Source: Penicillus capitatus (lineage: Eukaryota; Chlorophyta). From it: a stretch of DNA of 64,000 nt. The stretch is from assembly GCA_965649825.1 (NCBI GenBank), contig OZ287704.1, positions 62,001 to 126,000 on the forward strand, in the 5' to 3' direction. Shown here one piece after another: positions 41,601 to 52,702 of the stretch. Numbering within the stretch: the stretch's first letter is position 1; each line of letters opens with the position of its first letter. Under the pieces are notes generated by a model, which was not told the DNA's origin, did no database searches, and saw only the letters and a program-made list of their open reading frames with translations. Both the position numbers and the translations under genes were made by a program.

Positions 41601-43811
41601 GCGAGATCAATCAGGTCAATATCTGCCAGAGCTGCCCACACGACCAGTACGGATTTGATCCCTTTCTGGAAAAGTGTGAGAGCTGTGAGAAGAATGCTGA
41701 ATGCAGTGGAGGTGCGGCTCTGGTGCCAAAGAACGGATACTGGCACTCCACTCCTTTCTCGCCTGTCTTTCGTCAGTGTATCGAACCAGATGCCTGTACC
41801 TACGAAGGCAGAAGTGCACGTCTGGTAGCCTTCTACGAAGACGGTGCCAGACTGCAATCTTACCTGAGCGCCCTTGACGGGCGGGATGGACAAGAGAGTG
41901 CGGCGATGGAGACAGCGGATTATCAGCAGTGCTCCATAGGATATGAAGGTCCGCTCTGTGGGTCATGTCAAGACGGTTACGGTCACACTTACTCGCGAAA
42001 GTGCAAGGAGTGTCCCGAAGGGAGCTCCAGGAAGAGCTTTCAGCTACTGCTGAGCTGCGGATATCTCTTTGCATTGATCGGGGCGAATTGCCTCGTGACA
42101 CTGATGTCCATGAACAGTCGCGTTGAGTTGGTCAAACACGAGCTACGATGTGCAACCAGGACACGATCGAGGACGATTCAGCAGTTGACTGCGACGAGCT
42201 CTCGACAAGACATCGCGCGGCAGTCTTCGCAGCGCACAGGTGTGCATTTCATCCACGGCATCTCCAACGATCGCTGTGCAGATGGATCAGCCGAATCAGG
42301 AGGAACGATGGCCGTCAATACACAGCAGGTTTTTGCAAAGCAGCTCATCGCCACCGTTCAGCTAACGGAAACACTCAAAGTGAGAAGCCAGGCAACGAGG
42401 CAGACGGATGCATTCACGACTGTCGTTTTCCAGCTGTTGATCAATTATCTGCAAGTGACGAGCATCGCTTTGCGGCTGCAGACGGACTGGAATTCTGTGC
42501 TGAAAGGACTGCTTAAACTACAAGGTTCTGTCTCTCACCCTGCCCCTGATGTGACGGACGTGTCATCCAGGATGTCTTGGCGGGCTGTCCAACTTCCTTG
42601 TCTCCGTTCCATACGAATGTCATTTCGAAGCGGATCACACGTCATCTTCCGCCAACGCCCTGTGGCTGCATCTCAGCACACCAGCGATCGTTCTGGTCGC
42701 CCTTTTGCTGGTGCTGCTGCTCGCCTGTCTCGTGACCAATCTGCTCAGAATGCGGTCGGGAAATGCCAGCCTGCCAGATGCGGAAGCTCGAAAGCGATTC
42801 TTCACTTATGTCATCATCATCTGCATCGTCGCTCTCTACTTCTCCTACATCGATCTTGCGCGAGAATTCCTCCGAGCCATCAACTGCGTCGAGATCCAGG
42901 CTTCCCATGCCGACCTCTCCCCAGACCACCCTTACCTGCAGTACGCCACGGAGGCGGTCGGTCAACACGTGTGGGCAGAAGACACAAATCTGGTTTGTTA
43001 CGAGGGGAGACATCTGGCGGTGGGCATTGCTGGCATCGTCGGTCTGTTCTTTCTGCTCTGCGTCATCGTCTGGATCGCTGTCTGGCTGCCGCTCAACGGA
43101 AGAAACCGACGCAAGACGGAGTTCGTTGCCCGTTACTGGTTTCTCTATCAAGCCTACCGCAAGAAGTGGTACACAAACGGCTGGGAATCGATCATCCTTG
43201 CCCGCAAAACACTGATCGCCACCGTCATCGTCTTTGCCGTTCATCTGGAACCGACACTACAAGCAGCGATGTGTGTCGGCATCCTTGTCATCTGTCACAC
43301 ATTGCATTCACTCATTTTGCCATTCAAAGTCCCAGAGGAGCACCAAAACACTCCCGAGTATGCAGGCGGCACTTTTCGGCTGATTCGTTTGCCGGGATGG
43401 GCGGCCACCTGGGTCAAGATGAGCAATGCCATCGATCTCAATGTCCTCGAATCGATGTCGCTCTTCGCATCCATCACTATGTTCTTCGCTGCCATCGTAC
43501 TCCATGATACGTCGGCCACTTCTCCAGGCCGCGTCAGCATGATCATCTTTACGTTTGCCGTGAACATCGGGTTCTTGCTCTATGGGTTGTATCGTCTCTA
43601 CTGTGGACTCCTCATCGTGGTCGACCTGAAACTTGAAGTGCACAATCTAAAGATCTCTCCCAGGCAGGAGAGACGCATGGATGTCATCAGTCTGAGCAGA
43701 AAGGTCCTCGTGTTGACCGCCTTCTATGGTCGGACATGTGTGGGAGGGGACGCATCAGATCATTCCGCAGTCTCGGCAGATCAGTCCTCTGAGCATTCCG
43801 TCCCCCCTTAA
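38661..43811 (+). CDS. Beta-helix / Cys-rich / multi-TM surface protein, copy C (complete)
   Basis: Exons 38661-38730, 38792-39035, 39088-40205, 40250-40527, 40572-40860, 40908-42379, 42434-42524 and 42571-43811 join to exactly 1601 codons (1600 aa). The first exon encodes the signal peptide (MTAMHYRCALLLLFALP). A beta-helix with repeated GGA[IV] turns covers ~120-680, the Cys-rich module starts CYPGE near 894 with GYWHSTPFSP, and about seven hydrophobic segments follow from ~1046. All seven introns are 44-61 nt and match positions in copies A and D where visible. Exon 5 is 289 nt in both C and D. It is intact and likely a surface receptor or adhesin of unknown ligand. Confidence 0.9.
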
Positions 43812-43991
43812 ACCCGATTCTCATCGTTCATGCTAGACATGTGCGCTTCTCAGATCAAGTTATGATTGCGGGATGGGATTGGTTCAGTTCACCGTGCGGT
43901 TGCTGTTCTCCGTGGACGCGATGGGGCATCATTGTTATAGATTTGAGCATTAGGCCACAGATGTCGGCATTCTCAGCGCAAACGCATCGCC

Positions 43992-44566
43992 ATGACGACG
44001 CTGCGCCGTTTTCGCTGCGAGGATCTCTTTCGTTTCAACCACGTCAACTTGGACCACCTGACCGAGACCTACAATCTCCAATTCTACCTTCAATACCTCG
44101 CCACATGGCCCGAGATGTGCATTGCCGCCGAGGGACCAGGCCAGCAGATGACCAGCTACGTCTTGGGCAAGCACTCTGTGATAGACTGACCTGCGTCGAA
44201 CGCATGGCTCTTCTAGGCAAGGCCGAAGGAGAGAGGCAGAATTGGCATGGGCACGTCACGGCCATCTCCGTGGCGGCCGAGTATCGCCGACTGAAACTCG
44301 CCCGCAAGCTCATGGCTCTGCTCGAGGACATCACCGAGACGGTGCACGACGGATTCTTCGTCGATCTGTTCGTGCGCGCCTCGAACACCGTGGCCATTCA
44401 GATGTACCAACAGTTGGGCTACGTTGTCTACCGAAGAGTGCTGCTCTATTACAATGGGACAGAAGATGGACTGGACATGCGCCGTGCCATGAGGCGCGAC
44501 AAAAATAAAGAGTCGATGATTCCGTGTGACGCACCCATCATGCCGAGCGAACTTGAGTACGATTGA
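43992..44566 (+). CDS. NAA20: N-terminal acetyltransferase NatB catalytic subunit
   Basis: Exons 43992-44166 and 44217-44566 give 174 aa (human NAA20 is 178). It opens MTTLRRFRCEDLFRFNHVNL, near-identical in plan to NAA20, with PFYLQYLA-like and WHGHVTAISVAAEYRRLKLA (the acetyl-CoA-binding R-x-x-x-x-A region of GNAT enzymes), then FVDLFVRASN and MYQQLGY. NatB acetylates nascent proteins starting Met-Asp/Glu/Asn/Gln on the ribosome. The single 50-nt intron keeps frame only with a GC donor (TTGG|GCAAGC...CTAG|GC). The gene ends 22 bp before the 3' end of the convergent NDPK gene. Confidence 0.95.
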
Positions 44567-44588
44567 CGCCCGCGGACCATCGCCTCAC

Positions 44589-45146
44589 TCATTCTTCGAT
44601 CCACGGTGCATTGGTCTGATCCCATTGAACAATCTCTTCTGGCTGAAACCAAAGCTCCATTTCCCGAATGCCGTTCTCTGGCGAATCGCTGCCGTGGACG
44701 ACGTTGCGTCCTTTGTCGATCGCAAAGTCGCCTCGAATGGTTCCGGCGGCGGCCTCGGTTGGATCGGTCACGCCGATGAGATTTCTGGCCCCTCGGACAA
44801 CGCCATTCCCTTCCAGTGCCATACAGACGACGGGCCCCGACGTGATGTAGTCCACGAGTTTGGGATAGAAGGGCTTGTCTTGCAGCTCCACGTAATGCTG
44901 CTCGGCCAACTCGCGCGGACACTGCATCATCTTGAGGCCCTTGAGTTTGTAACCCTTGTGTTCGAACCGCGACACGATCTCGCCGACGAGGCCGCGCTGA
45001 ACGCCGTCTGGCTTGACCATGACATAGGAGATCTCACTCCGCACACTCAGACACGCAGCACGCCGCCGAGAATTAGCGGCAGAATGCAAAGGACGGCGAA
45101 GAAAATGACCTTCCCTAGTGGCCAGACGCAACGAGCAGCGGGCCAT
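44589..45146 (-). CDS. NDK: Nucleoside diphosphate kinase, probably organellar
   Basis: About 185 aa from the ATG at 45146 (a second ATG lies one codon upstream, 45149, and the open frame extends to 45206). The NDPK core starts SYVMVKPDGVQRG, with GSDSPENG after the catalytic His (NVVHGSDS), and ends FQPEEIVQWDQTNAPWIEE. It transfers the gamma phosphate between NTPs and NDPs through the phospho-His. The ~38-residue N-terminal extension is Arg/Ser/Ala-rich without acids apart from one Glu, like a mitochondrial or plastid targeting presequence (inferred). Intronless. Its start codons overlap that of the divergent MOCS2B gene. Confidence 0.93.
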   Translation of the reverse strand: MARCSLRLATREGHFLRRPLHSAANSRRRAACLSVRSEISYVMVKPDGVQRGLVGEIVSRFEHKGYKLKGLKMMQCPRELAEQHYVELQDKPFYPKLVDYITSGPVVCMALEGNGVVRGARNLIGVTDPTEAAAGTIRGDFAIDKGRNVVHGSDSPENGIREMELWFQPEEIVQWDQTNAPWIEE

Positions 45147-45147
45147 C

Positions 45148-45693
45148 ATGCGATTTGACGAGATGAGTCGGGCGTTGGTCGAAATCGAGGAGGAGCCGTT
45201 GCGCATGGAGCGCTATACGTCGTTCGTCTCCGAACCCTCGGCCGGAGCCATCGCCACGTTCACCGGGGTGACGCGAGATAGCTTCGAGGGACGCCGCGTG
45301 ACGAAGCTCGAATACGAGGCCTATCCCGAAATGGCCACGAGCCTGATGGAAGTAGGACATGGAGGGCAGACCACCCGGAACGTGATCCTCGGAAGATTAG
45401 AGTCTCTGTGGAACGATGCTGAAGAAATGGGACATCTGCAAAGTGTCACTGGCGCATCGAGTCGGAACGGTCCATGTGGGAGAGCCCAGTGTCATCATCG
45501 CCGTCTCCTCTCCACACCGACGCGAAGCGCTCGAGGTCAGTGCGGTCGCACGCTAGGCTATGTCACTGGGTCGTTGTGTTAGGCATGCTCCTGGGCGATC
45601 GACGAGGTGAAGGCGAAGGTGCCGATCTGGAAGAAAGAGTTCTTCGAGGGCGGATCGATTTGGAAAGAGAACGAAGAACAAAGGCGGCCTTAA
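45148..45693 (+). CDS. MOCS2B: Molybdopterin synthase catalytic (large) subunit
   Basis: Exons 45148-45351, 45401-45535 and 45583-45693 join to 150 codons (149 aa). MoaE/MOCS2B hallmarks in order: [69 protein letters not shown], then PIWKKEFF. The two Lys of [10 protein letters not shown] include the family's catalytic residues. It inserts the dithiolene sulfurs into precursor Z to form molybdopterin. The ATG lies within CATCATG, overlapping the NDPK start on the other strand. The TAA lies in TTAA, overlapping the ZNHIT2 stop on the other strand. Confidence 0.95.
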
Positions 45694-47099
45694 TCCCTTA
45701 ACTGTAGTGTACAGGTTTCAGACGTCTGTGTCTCACGGTAGCGGCAACGTCGGGCATATTCGAACAGGGTTTGACGTGCGAGATCCCGAATCTGCTGGTC
45801 GTGGGCGGACGTGTTGGTCCAGGACATTAGGAACGTGATTTTGTGCTGGCCGGCCTTGAGTAAAGCGCGACTGCGTGTCGCATTCGAGTCTCCAGAAGCG
45901 TGAGATCCCTCGCTTGATGTGTGACGTTTCAGGCACGAACGCACCATGCGCTGAGCATCGCACAGCGCCAGGATTACGACGCATCGGCCGACGGACAGCA
46001 TCTTTGTCACGTCCTTCAGAACGCAGAGGGCCATGACCCTGCAGGATGCGAAGTGAGAACTCGCGAGAGGGTCTCTTGCCGCACTTATTGTCGGAGTGGC
46101 CAACGGGAGCGGCCAAGAGCGATGTCATGAGGTCCTGCACAACGACGGCACAGCTCTCCAGTTGCGATCTGTTTCGGTCGAAACACGAACAGAGTGACGT
46201 CCAGAGAAGAGCCACCTGCGTCGCATCCCATTCCCAATCGCCATTGTATCTCCTCAACACAAAGGCGTAGACATATCTACAACAGTCACCCAGCTGCAAG
46301 ATTCCTTCCGATGGTCGTTGCATCAGGTTTCTCACAGAATCTGCACCAGCTGCCGAGAAACCGTGGCAGAAACGGGCCCCTTGTGCAGAGCTTCGAATGC
46401 CGGTATCGGTTTGCGGGGTGGAGATGGTCGACCCTGTGACCGGGAGGAAGCTGCTTCGTCCAACCTTGCCACCAATGCTGTCCCTGAAGCCGAGAGTTGC
46501 ACTTCCGCTGCATTCGCCTTCTCCCACCACGGCGTAAAGATCGGCATCACATCCGAAGAGAAACCGGTCTGAAGCTGATGATGGAAGGAAGCCAACAGCG
46601 ATTCGGGCACCAGATGACCAACATCTGCCTCTCCGTCTCCTTCACACGTCTACTCGTCCTTTCACTTTGCGTAGTGTCTCGCAACTGTAGAAGTGCACCT
46701 CTTTAAGACGCTGAATCTGCTCTTCTGAGAGTCCATGGAAGATATCTGCGTCATCGGACTCCGACGACGACGAGGCTTCGTATAATCGGGCCAGGATCTC
46801 CTCTGTCTTGCGTTTCTCTTCCGGGGTGGCTCGCGTGTTGCGCAAGCCCTCCTGCACCTGCGATCTGAGGAGGAGCGTGCTTGAGCGCGGTTCGCCAGAA
46901 GAGGTGCCGAACTTGTAGAACCGTTCGGTGCAGGCTTCGCTGTGTTGGCGATAGCAGTCGAGGCTGCAGTAGGGGCAGTTGCACCGAGGACATGTATACC
47001 TTGAGAACTGCCGACAACACCTGTTCTCACACAACTCTCACTCTTTGGCCAGCTCAAATCAATCACCGACACTTTGCACACGGAGGCAGGTCGCTGCAT
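45690..47099 (-). CDS. ZNHIT2: HIT-type zinc finger protein, ZNHIT2-like
   Basis: Exons 47099-47073, 47034-46666, 46628-46347, 46293-46085 and 46038-45690 join to 412 codons (411 aa; human ZNHIT2 is 403). The zf-HIT domain is at the N-terminus: C-x2-C created by joining exons 1 and 2 (VCKLC), then [20 protein letters not shown] and C. Later segments fit the ZNHIT2 C-terminal domain, including [14 protein letters not shown] and [17 protein letters not shown]2 works with R2TP/URI chaperones on U5 snRNP and RNA polymerase assembly. Introns are unusually short (38, 37, 53, 46 nt). The stop shares TTAA with the convergent MOCS2B stop. Confidence 0.85.
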
Positions 47100-47744
47100 T
47101 CAAAAAATGCAAAGCATTAACAACACCGAAACGAAGCACGTCAAAGTCTGCCTTGACGAAAGGATCGCGGTTGCTACGATCAATTACGCGATCTATGGTT
47201 ATCGAGGACATGCGTTGTCGACTCATGACACGGACGCCATTCGAAACTCGACACGCCTGTCTGTTCTCTCCTAGAAGCTCGTTTCGCCAAAACCTCGAGG
47301 GAAGATCACCCTGGTGCTCCGAAGAAGAGCGACGCAATTTTTTCGTCACGTTCTGGTTCCGGTGTACGACAGACAACATCAATCAGAACGACAGCGCGCA
47401 TGACGATCATTGCATCTGAGCGCCTCGTCGTTTCGGAGCGTTCTGTATTGGAGCATGCGTTAATGCTGTCTTGAAGGTACACCTATTGTCCTTCTGCTGA
47501 TTGCCGATGCATTCTTCAGTCGTCGGATCGGTCGAGCTCTCCCAAGCGTCCGGGACCTGGGCCGATCGAGCAATACAGCTCGTGTTTGAGCAGACTCACT
47601 CTGGCACTCGTGGACATCAGTGTGACGAAGTAATGGGTATCGGTCAGAAAGAACCGCGAACATATCCACAAGAGAAAAGAGACTCAGAGCCTGGTGCTAG
47701 TTTCTGGACATTTCTGGCAGGCATCTGTATAGGAGTGACCGTAA
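47100..47744. other. Intergenic, nothing recognised
   Basis: Upstream of ZNHIT2 and downstream of the pseudogene. An open plus-strand frame 47501-48160 runs into the antisense of the pseudogene and is not supported. Confidence 0.35.
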
Positions 47745-48200
47745 CCGTGATGGTGAGGAAGTTGATACCCTCACCGAATTCGCCGAAAACAAACGACCGT
47801 GAGCGAATTCCGCCGGTGAGAGGAACATTCTACAACCTGACGACAAAGGCGTTGGGTACGAGGTCTCCCGAAGAGCGGACAGCTGTCCGATTCTCTTCGC
47901 GTCCTCTGAGCTTCAGCCCATGTGCGTCGAGCAGGATGGATTCGGTCAGGCGTATCTCCGAGGCATCGAGAAAGACTGTCTGGTTTGGACAGATGGTGGA
48001 GAGCTTCTCTCACAGTTCAGTCTCTGACCTCACGACGATGTCGCCGCCAGGCCTGTCGTCAGATCGCCGTGTCTGCCCTATCGGCAAATTCCTTTACTCC
48101 TTCGTGTTCAGGGATGTTAGCAACCATGAGCCGAAGAGGCGAGAACAAGAACGAGGATGAGCGTCAAAAACAGAGGACATGCATTACGACAGCCAAACAT
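47745..48200 (-). pseudogene. 5' remnant of a surface-family gene (pseudogene E)
   Basis: Near copy of the first two exons of gene D (52702-52337). The signal peptide from 48200 (MFGCRNACPLFLTLILVLVL) and the first intron are intact. In exon 2 the codon that is CGG in D has become TGA (48012-48010), a nonsense change, and homology ends near 47745, just inside exon 3. It belongs to the left unit of the 4.5 kb tandem duplication. Confidence 0.85.
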
Positions 48201-49504
48201 TTTGCCTCTGCACGGGTATCGGTCTTCTTGAGAAGTTTAAAAAAATGCGAACCGCCTACGCGAGCTGATGTCGTCATGTAACAGACAGATTTCGCTATAC
48301 GGCGCAAGAAGGGCAGATTCCCCACACGGGTCCTGATGGAAGGACGTGGTTCGTGTCGAGTAGAGCACAGGGCGGAAAGGAGCACCGACGAGGAACAGAG
48401 CTCCAAAGCAGAAGAGATCGGACGCGTCGAACTATGGAACAGGAAAGGAAGGATAAGATGCCGGTATAGCCAAAATATCGCTAGGATATAGTGCTCATAC
48501 GTTCCGATCCTCACAAGACAATGCTCCTGTCGGTTCTACTCAACAACAGTGCCTCCGAGTCGAAGAAAGACAACGATGAAGCAACTCCTCACGACGTCCT
48601 GCGCACTGGAGCTTTGGTGGACCACTTTGAGAGGGCCAAGCCTCTAATCATGTCGATGAAATAGGCCACTCCAAGCGTAAGAGTGAATAACGTCTTCCGC
48701 TGTTGTGCACCTTTAGATCCTTTTATCTGATAGCGCGCGTCCTGCTAAGCTTCGGACGTACGATGTTTCGAGAACTCTATGCTCACCGGGACATGAAGGC
48801 ATTGTTTGAATTGGCGGGCTCTTGTGTAAACATTGACAGATCTTCTAACGATCTCTCGGAGGTACAGATCTTGTTCTTGTTCCCTTGATGGGTGTCCTCA
48901 AATCTGAGTCTCGGAGAGTGGCCGAGGCGAGAAGGAGTGAGGAAGGGTAAAGTCGATGCCTCCCGATCGTCTTGGGTCTCTTCCTTTGTCTACTGGACCG
49001 TACCCGTTGACGTGACATCGAATCTCCGGCTGACGTGACAGATTCGAATCGTAAACGTATCCAAGGAGCCGTTCGCTTCGCCACAGACCAGCAGATAAGC
49101 TCGTGCGATTGTCATCATTTAACAATGCGAAGTGTGATCGATGCATTTTACACAACGGATGTCTTTAGACACTCGCCTTATCGCAGAAGATTGCTCGTGT
49201 CGTCGTCGACTGACAAGTGCTGCTCGCACTGCGAGAACAATCACGTACATCAGTTCAGCTTCGACGTCTCTTTACCCTGGCTGTGTGGATGGACAACCGT
49301 TTTCTTTGCTGTCCAAAGCACGGGCACGGGAAAACGTGGACGGGACGCGCCAACGATGTCCTGTCAACTGCACGACAGCTAGGATGGCATTCAAGTTCGA
49401 CCACGCATACCTGAGGCTGCATTTGATTCGAACCTTGCATTTGAATCCGAGCAAGAAGCGTTTTTTATCTCGCCGTCACACAGACCTTGTTCTTCTGTGT
49501 AAAC
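48201..49504. other. Divergent intergenic region, left unit
   Basis: Shared with 52703-53991. It lies between the minus-strand surface gene start and the plus-strand ankyrin gene start, so probably contains both promoters. A conserved stretch 48703-48890 (matching 53190-53375) has an open frame of about 61 codons, not otherwise supported. Confidence 0.4.
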
Positions 49505-50000
49505 ATGAAGTGCGCCGCACTACACTCGTGGACATGTCTTCTTCTCGTTCTTCGCGCGACATTCGCCAGTCAGGGTACCGCCTCAGAAGCATCCTTCCTT
49601 TCAACGAAGCGTGTTGCGGTGTCAGAAGGAGTTCTGCCGTCCACGGAACTGGACATCGGGGACAGGCATATGCACGTCCACGCCGCCGAAGTCAACCGCG
49701 AAACACATCAGGTAGAATCGCGCAGACGTGAGGTCATTGTAGCCGCGGAAGCTGCCTTCTCAGTCCTTCGGTGGAAGCGACGGGAGCGCTAAAGCGCGCA
49801 GCAACGTGGGGCCGACCCCACTTCACCTGGCAGTGGCGGACGGACGAGCGGATGATGCGAAAGTGCGTCATGACGTGGAATACAATTTTTCAAGGCTAAT
49901 CGCCTATACAGGCACTGCTCCGCGGAGGAGCCGACATCGAAGTCACAGACGAGACAGGACTGACTCCACTCTACTACGCGGTCTTGTCCGAGAAGGTGGA
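49505..50000 (+). CDS. Secreted ankyrin-repeat protein, copy 1 (cut by assembly gap)
   Basis: Same structure as the gene at 53992: exons 49505-49711 (signal peptide MKCAALHSWTCLLLVLRA), 49764-49862 (NVGPTPLHLAVADGRADDAK) and 49912 onward (ALLRGGADIEVTDETGLTPL), running into the N block at 50001. Differences from copy 2 are few (for example His for Pro in an intron-adjacent position and Gln for His after the signal peptide). The rest is missing from the assembly. Confidence 0.8.
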
Positions 50001-50100
50001 NNNNNNNNNNNNNNNNNNNNNNNNNNNNNNNNNNNNNNNNNNNNNNNNNNNNNNNNNNNNNNNNNNNNNNNNNNNNNNNNNNNNNNNNNNNNNNNNNNNN
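50001..50100. other. Assembly gap (100 N)
   Basis: Exactly 100 N, the conventional length for a gap of unknown size. Both flanking genes are cut inside coding sequence: the remaining ankyrin exons of copy 1 (about 1.5 kb by comparison with copy 2) and the remaining ~2 kb of gene D should lie within it. Confidence 0.95.
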
Positions 50101-52702
50101 GATCCTGCCTGTGAGCCCTCTATACGGGCGCCATCTGAGATTTCGTTTGCAGTCATATTCAGGCAGAAGGGCGTCAGATCGACGCTTCCGTCATCCGGGT
50201 TAACACTGGTGTTGGTGCGCATACGAAATTTTTCTCCAGGACTGCACGAGACCTCGATTCCCGCGGGCTGTGTTGAGAAAATGCCTCCGGCGTACAGTGC
50301 CCTGTTTTTCGTTATCGTGACGTTGTGCAGTCCGAAGATCTGACACGTGTCCAGTCCGTACACAGAAGGAAAGCACGAAAGTTTCTCTGTGTTGAGCCAG
50401 TAATGTCCTGCCATATGAACTGAGAAGCCACCTGCGAAGACAGCAGTCCACAGAGGAAGCAAGCATCGCGTAGACGTACCGCCGACGGAAGCTTCGTTGC
50501 CTGTCACCTCAAGATGCTGGAAGATGATCTCAGCGATGGTGTGATGGCGGACAGCAGTGAGGACGGCGGCGATGCCGCCTCCGTGTCCTTCGTCCACATC
50601 CGTGATGAACGTGTAGGGAGTGAGATCGCCGTACTGCTCCGTCGTGTTTGGCATTCTAACTTCAGCCGAAGGCAATGGCTCGTACTGCTCTCCTCGTTCG
50701 ACCAGGTCCCGCATCGCTGGCGTCTCCAAGCGCAACGCCTTGTTGTCGACGACCGTGCTGTTCATCATCTGCACACCGAGGCGCAGCCATAGAGACAGCA
50801 CTCGGATTCGGAGAGCTCATACTCTGAAGACGATCAGGTATGCTCGTCCTGGCTCGTAATAGAGACCGCCGCCGATGCCAGCTGTGTTGCCGCGGATGAT
50901 CGTCGGCTGTTCGTTGTCGTCGGTGGTGATGTTCGTGTTCACCGTTCGCAAGAGAGCAATGCCTCCTCCGGCCAAGGCTCTGTTGCCCTCGATGAGGACA
51001 CCCCGGATCAACACCTTTCCGTTGATCTCGTTTCCACGAAGCCCTCCTCCGTGACGAAAGGCCGTGTTGTTCTGGATGACTAAGGCCGTCAGATTCATCT
51101 CATCTGAGCAACACCCGAATACATGCCGAGTGAGAAGCATCGACGAGGTTACCTGCGAAGTCCGCCAAAATCCCGCCTCCGTACATGGCCACATTGTTTT
51201 TCAGGATGCTGAGAGCAGTCAGGTCCGTTGGATCGTGCTCGGTGACAAGGATGGAGCTTTTCCACAGCATAATACCACCGCCGTAGACGGCGCGGCCTTT
51301 TTGGACGATAGTGTTTCTCATGGTCAATCGGACGCACTCGAGGGCGATGCTTCCTCCGGAAGAGAGTGCGACATCCTGTTCGAAGACACACGACTGGATG
51401 ACGTGTTTGGACAGGCGTGGACCCGATGCTCGTATCGCCACGGAGCCTCCGAAGCGTGCACGATTCCTCTGGAAGGACGTGTTGGTCACCGACCACTGAC
51501 TGATCCACTCGGGCCCGTGTTCTCCGTACAACGCACCCCCGAGATGGGTCTCCCCTCTCGGCTCTGGTGGAGAGATCAACGCGTCATTCTGAGATCCGCA
51601 GAAAGCTTGATTTTCTTCGAAGTGAGAATCTGTGACGTTCAAGTGAAAAGTCGAGGTGCCACTGTTGTCGGGTGCGGACGTCAGGATGGCGATGCCACCT
51701 CCACCACGACATCCGACATTGCGTGAGAAAGCCGAACCCATGACCGACACGATAACGACGTTGTGTGCGTAGATGGCCCCTCCTTTGCCGAGAAACTCCA
51801 CCTCATCATTCTTCGTCATCCCCAGGCCCTTCCTTTCGTCTCTGCTGGGCTTCCTGCCGTGCGCTCTGTTGTTCTTAAAAACTGAAGAGCGAATGGCTGC
51901 CGAGGATCTGAGTCGATGGTTATTCATGTAGACTGCCCCACCAGCCAGATCCGCTTCGTTGCGCACGAAGGTTGAGTTGCGGACAACGAGTCGGGTGTCT
52001 TCCAAAAAGAGCGCGCCGCCGATTGACCCTCGGTTCTGAACGAACTTACAGAAACGGATTCGGAGGACACGGCGAGTACATGAGGACCCCTCTGCACATT
52101 CTGCAATTCCCACAGCTGCTCCTCGGATTCCCTTTCCTCTGTCGCCATTTCGGTCGAAGACAACGTTGGCGAACGTCACGTATCTCCTCTCGGATCCATT
52201 ATCGTTCCGCCTGTCCACCAGCACAGCCGAATCCCGGCGGCAGTCCGTGATGGTGAGGGAGCTGATGCCCACACCGCCCTCTCTGAAGACAAACGACGGT
52301 CAGCGAATTCCGCCGGTGCGCGCAACGTCCTGCAACCTGACGACAAAGGCGTTACGCACGAGTTCGCCCGAACAGCGGACAGCTGTTCGATTCTCGCCGC
52401 GTCCTCTCAGCTTCAGCCCAGGTGCGTCGAGCAGGATGGATTCGGTCAGGCGTATCTCCGACGCATCGAGGAAGACTGTTTGGTTTGGACGGATGTTGGA
52501 GAGCTTCTCCCGCAGTTCGGTCTCTGACCTCGCGACGATGTCGCCGCCAGGTCTGTCGTCGGATCGCCTCGTCTGCCCTGTCGGCAAACACATTTATTCC
52601 TTCAGGGCGTCATGGATGTTAGTAACCATGAGCTGAAAAGGCGAGAACGAGAACGAGGATGAGCGTTAAACACAGAGGACATGCATTGCGACAGCCAAAC
52701 AT
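50101..52702 (-). CDS. Beta-helix / Cys-rich / multi-TM surface protein, copy D (5' part; 3' part in gap)
   Basis: Exons on the minus strand 52702-52627, 52577-52337, 52282-51153, 51103-50823, 50768-50480 and 50431 into the gap, all in frame. A signal peptide (MFGCRNACPLCLTLILVLVL) is split from the body by intron 1, as in copy C. The beta-helix has clear repeats (RGGGIAIL, YGGGIM.., AGGGIALL). The Cys-rich module and membrane domain are not present because the sequence stops at the N block. Intron sites match copy C one for one, and exon 5 is 289 nt in both. No inactivating change is seen. Confidence 0.88.

Larger units (their letters stand above)
47745..50000. repeat. 4.5-kb-period tandem duplication, left unit
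   Basis: Matches 52245-54487 at an offset of about 4487-4502 bases: surface-gene 5' exons on the minus strand, ~1.3 kb shared intergenic DNA, and ankyrin-gene 5' exons on the plus strand. It ends at the assembly gap. Confidence 0.9.

Noticed and set aside
47501-48160. 219-codon plus-strand ORF
   Set aside because: Most of it is the antisense of pseudogene E, and the same antisense opening occurs opposite gene D exons.
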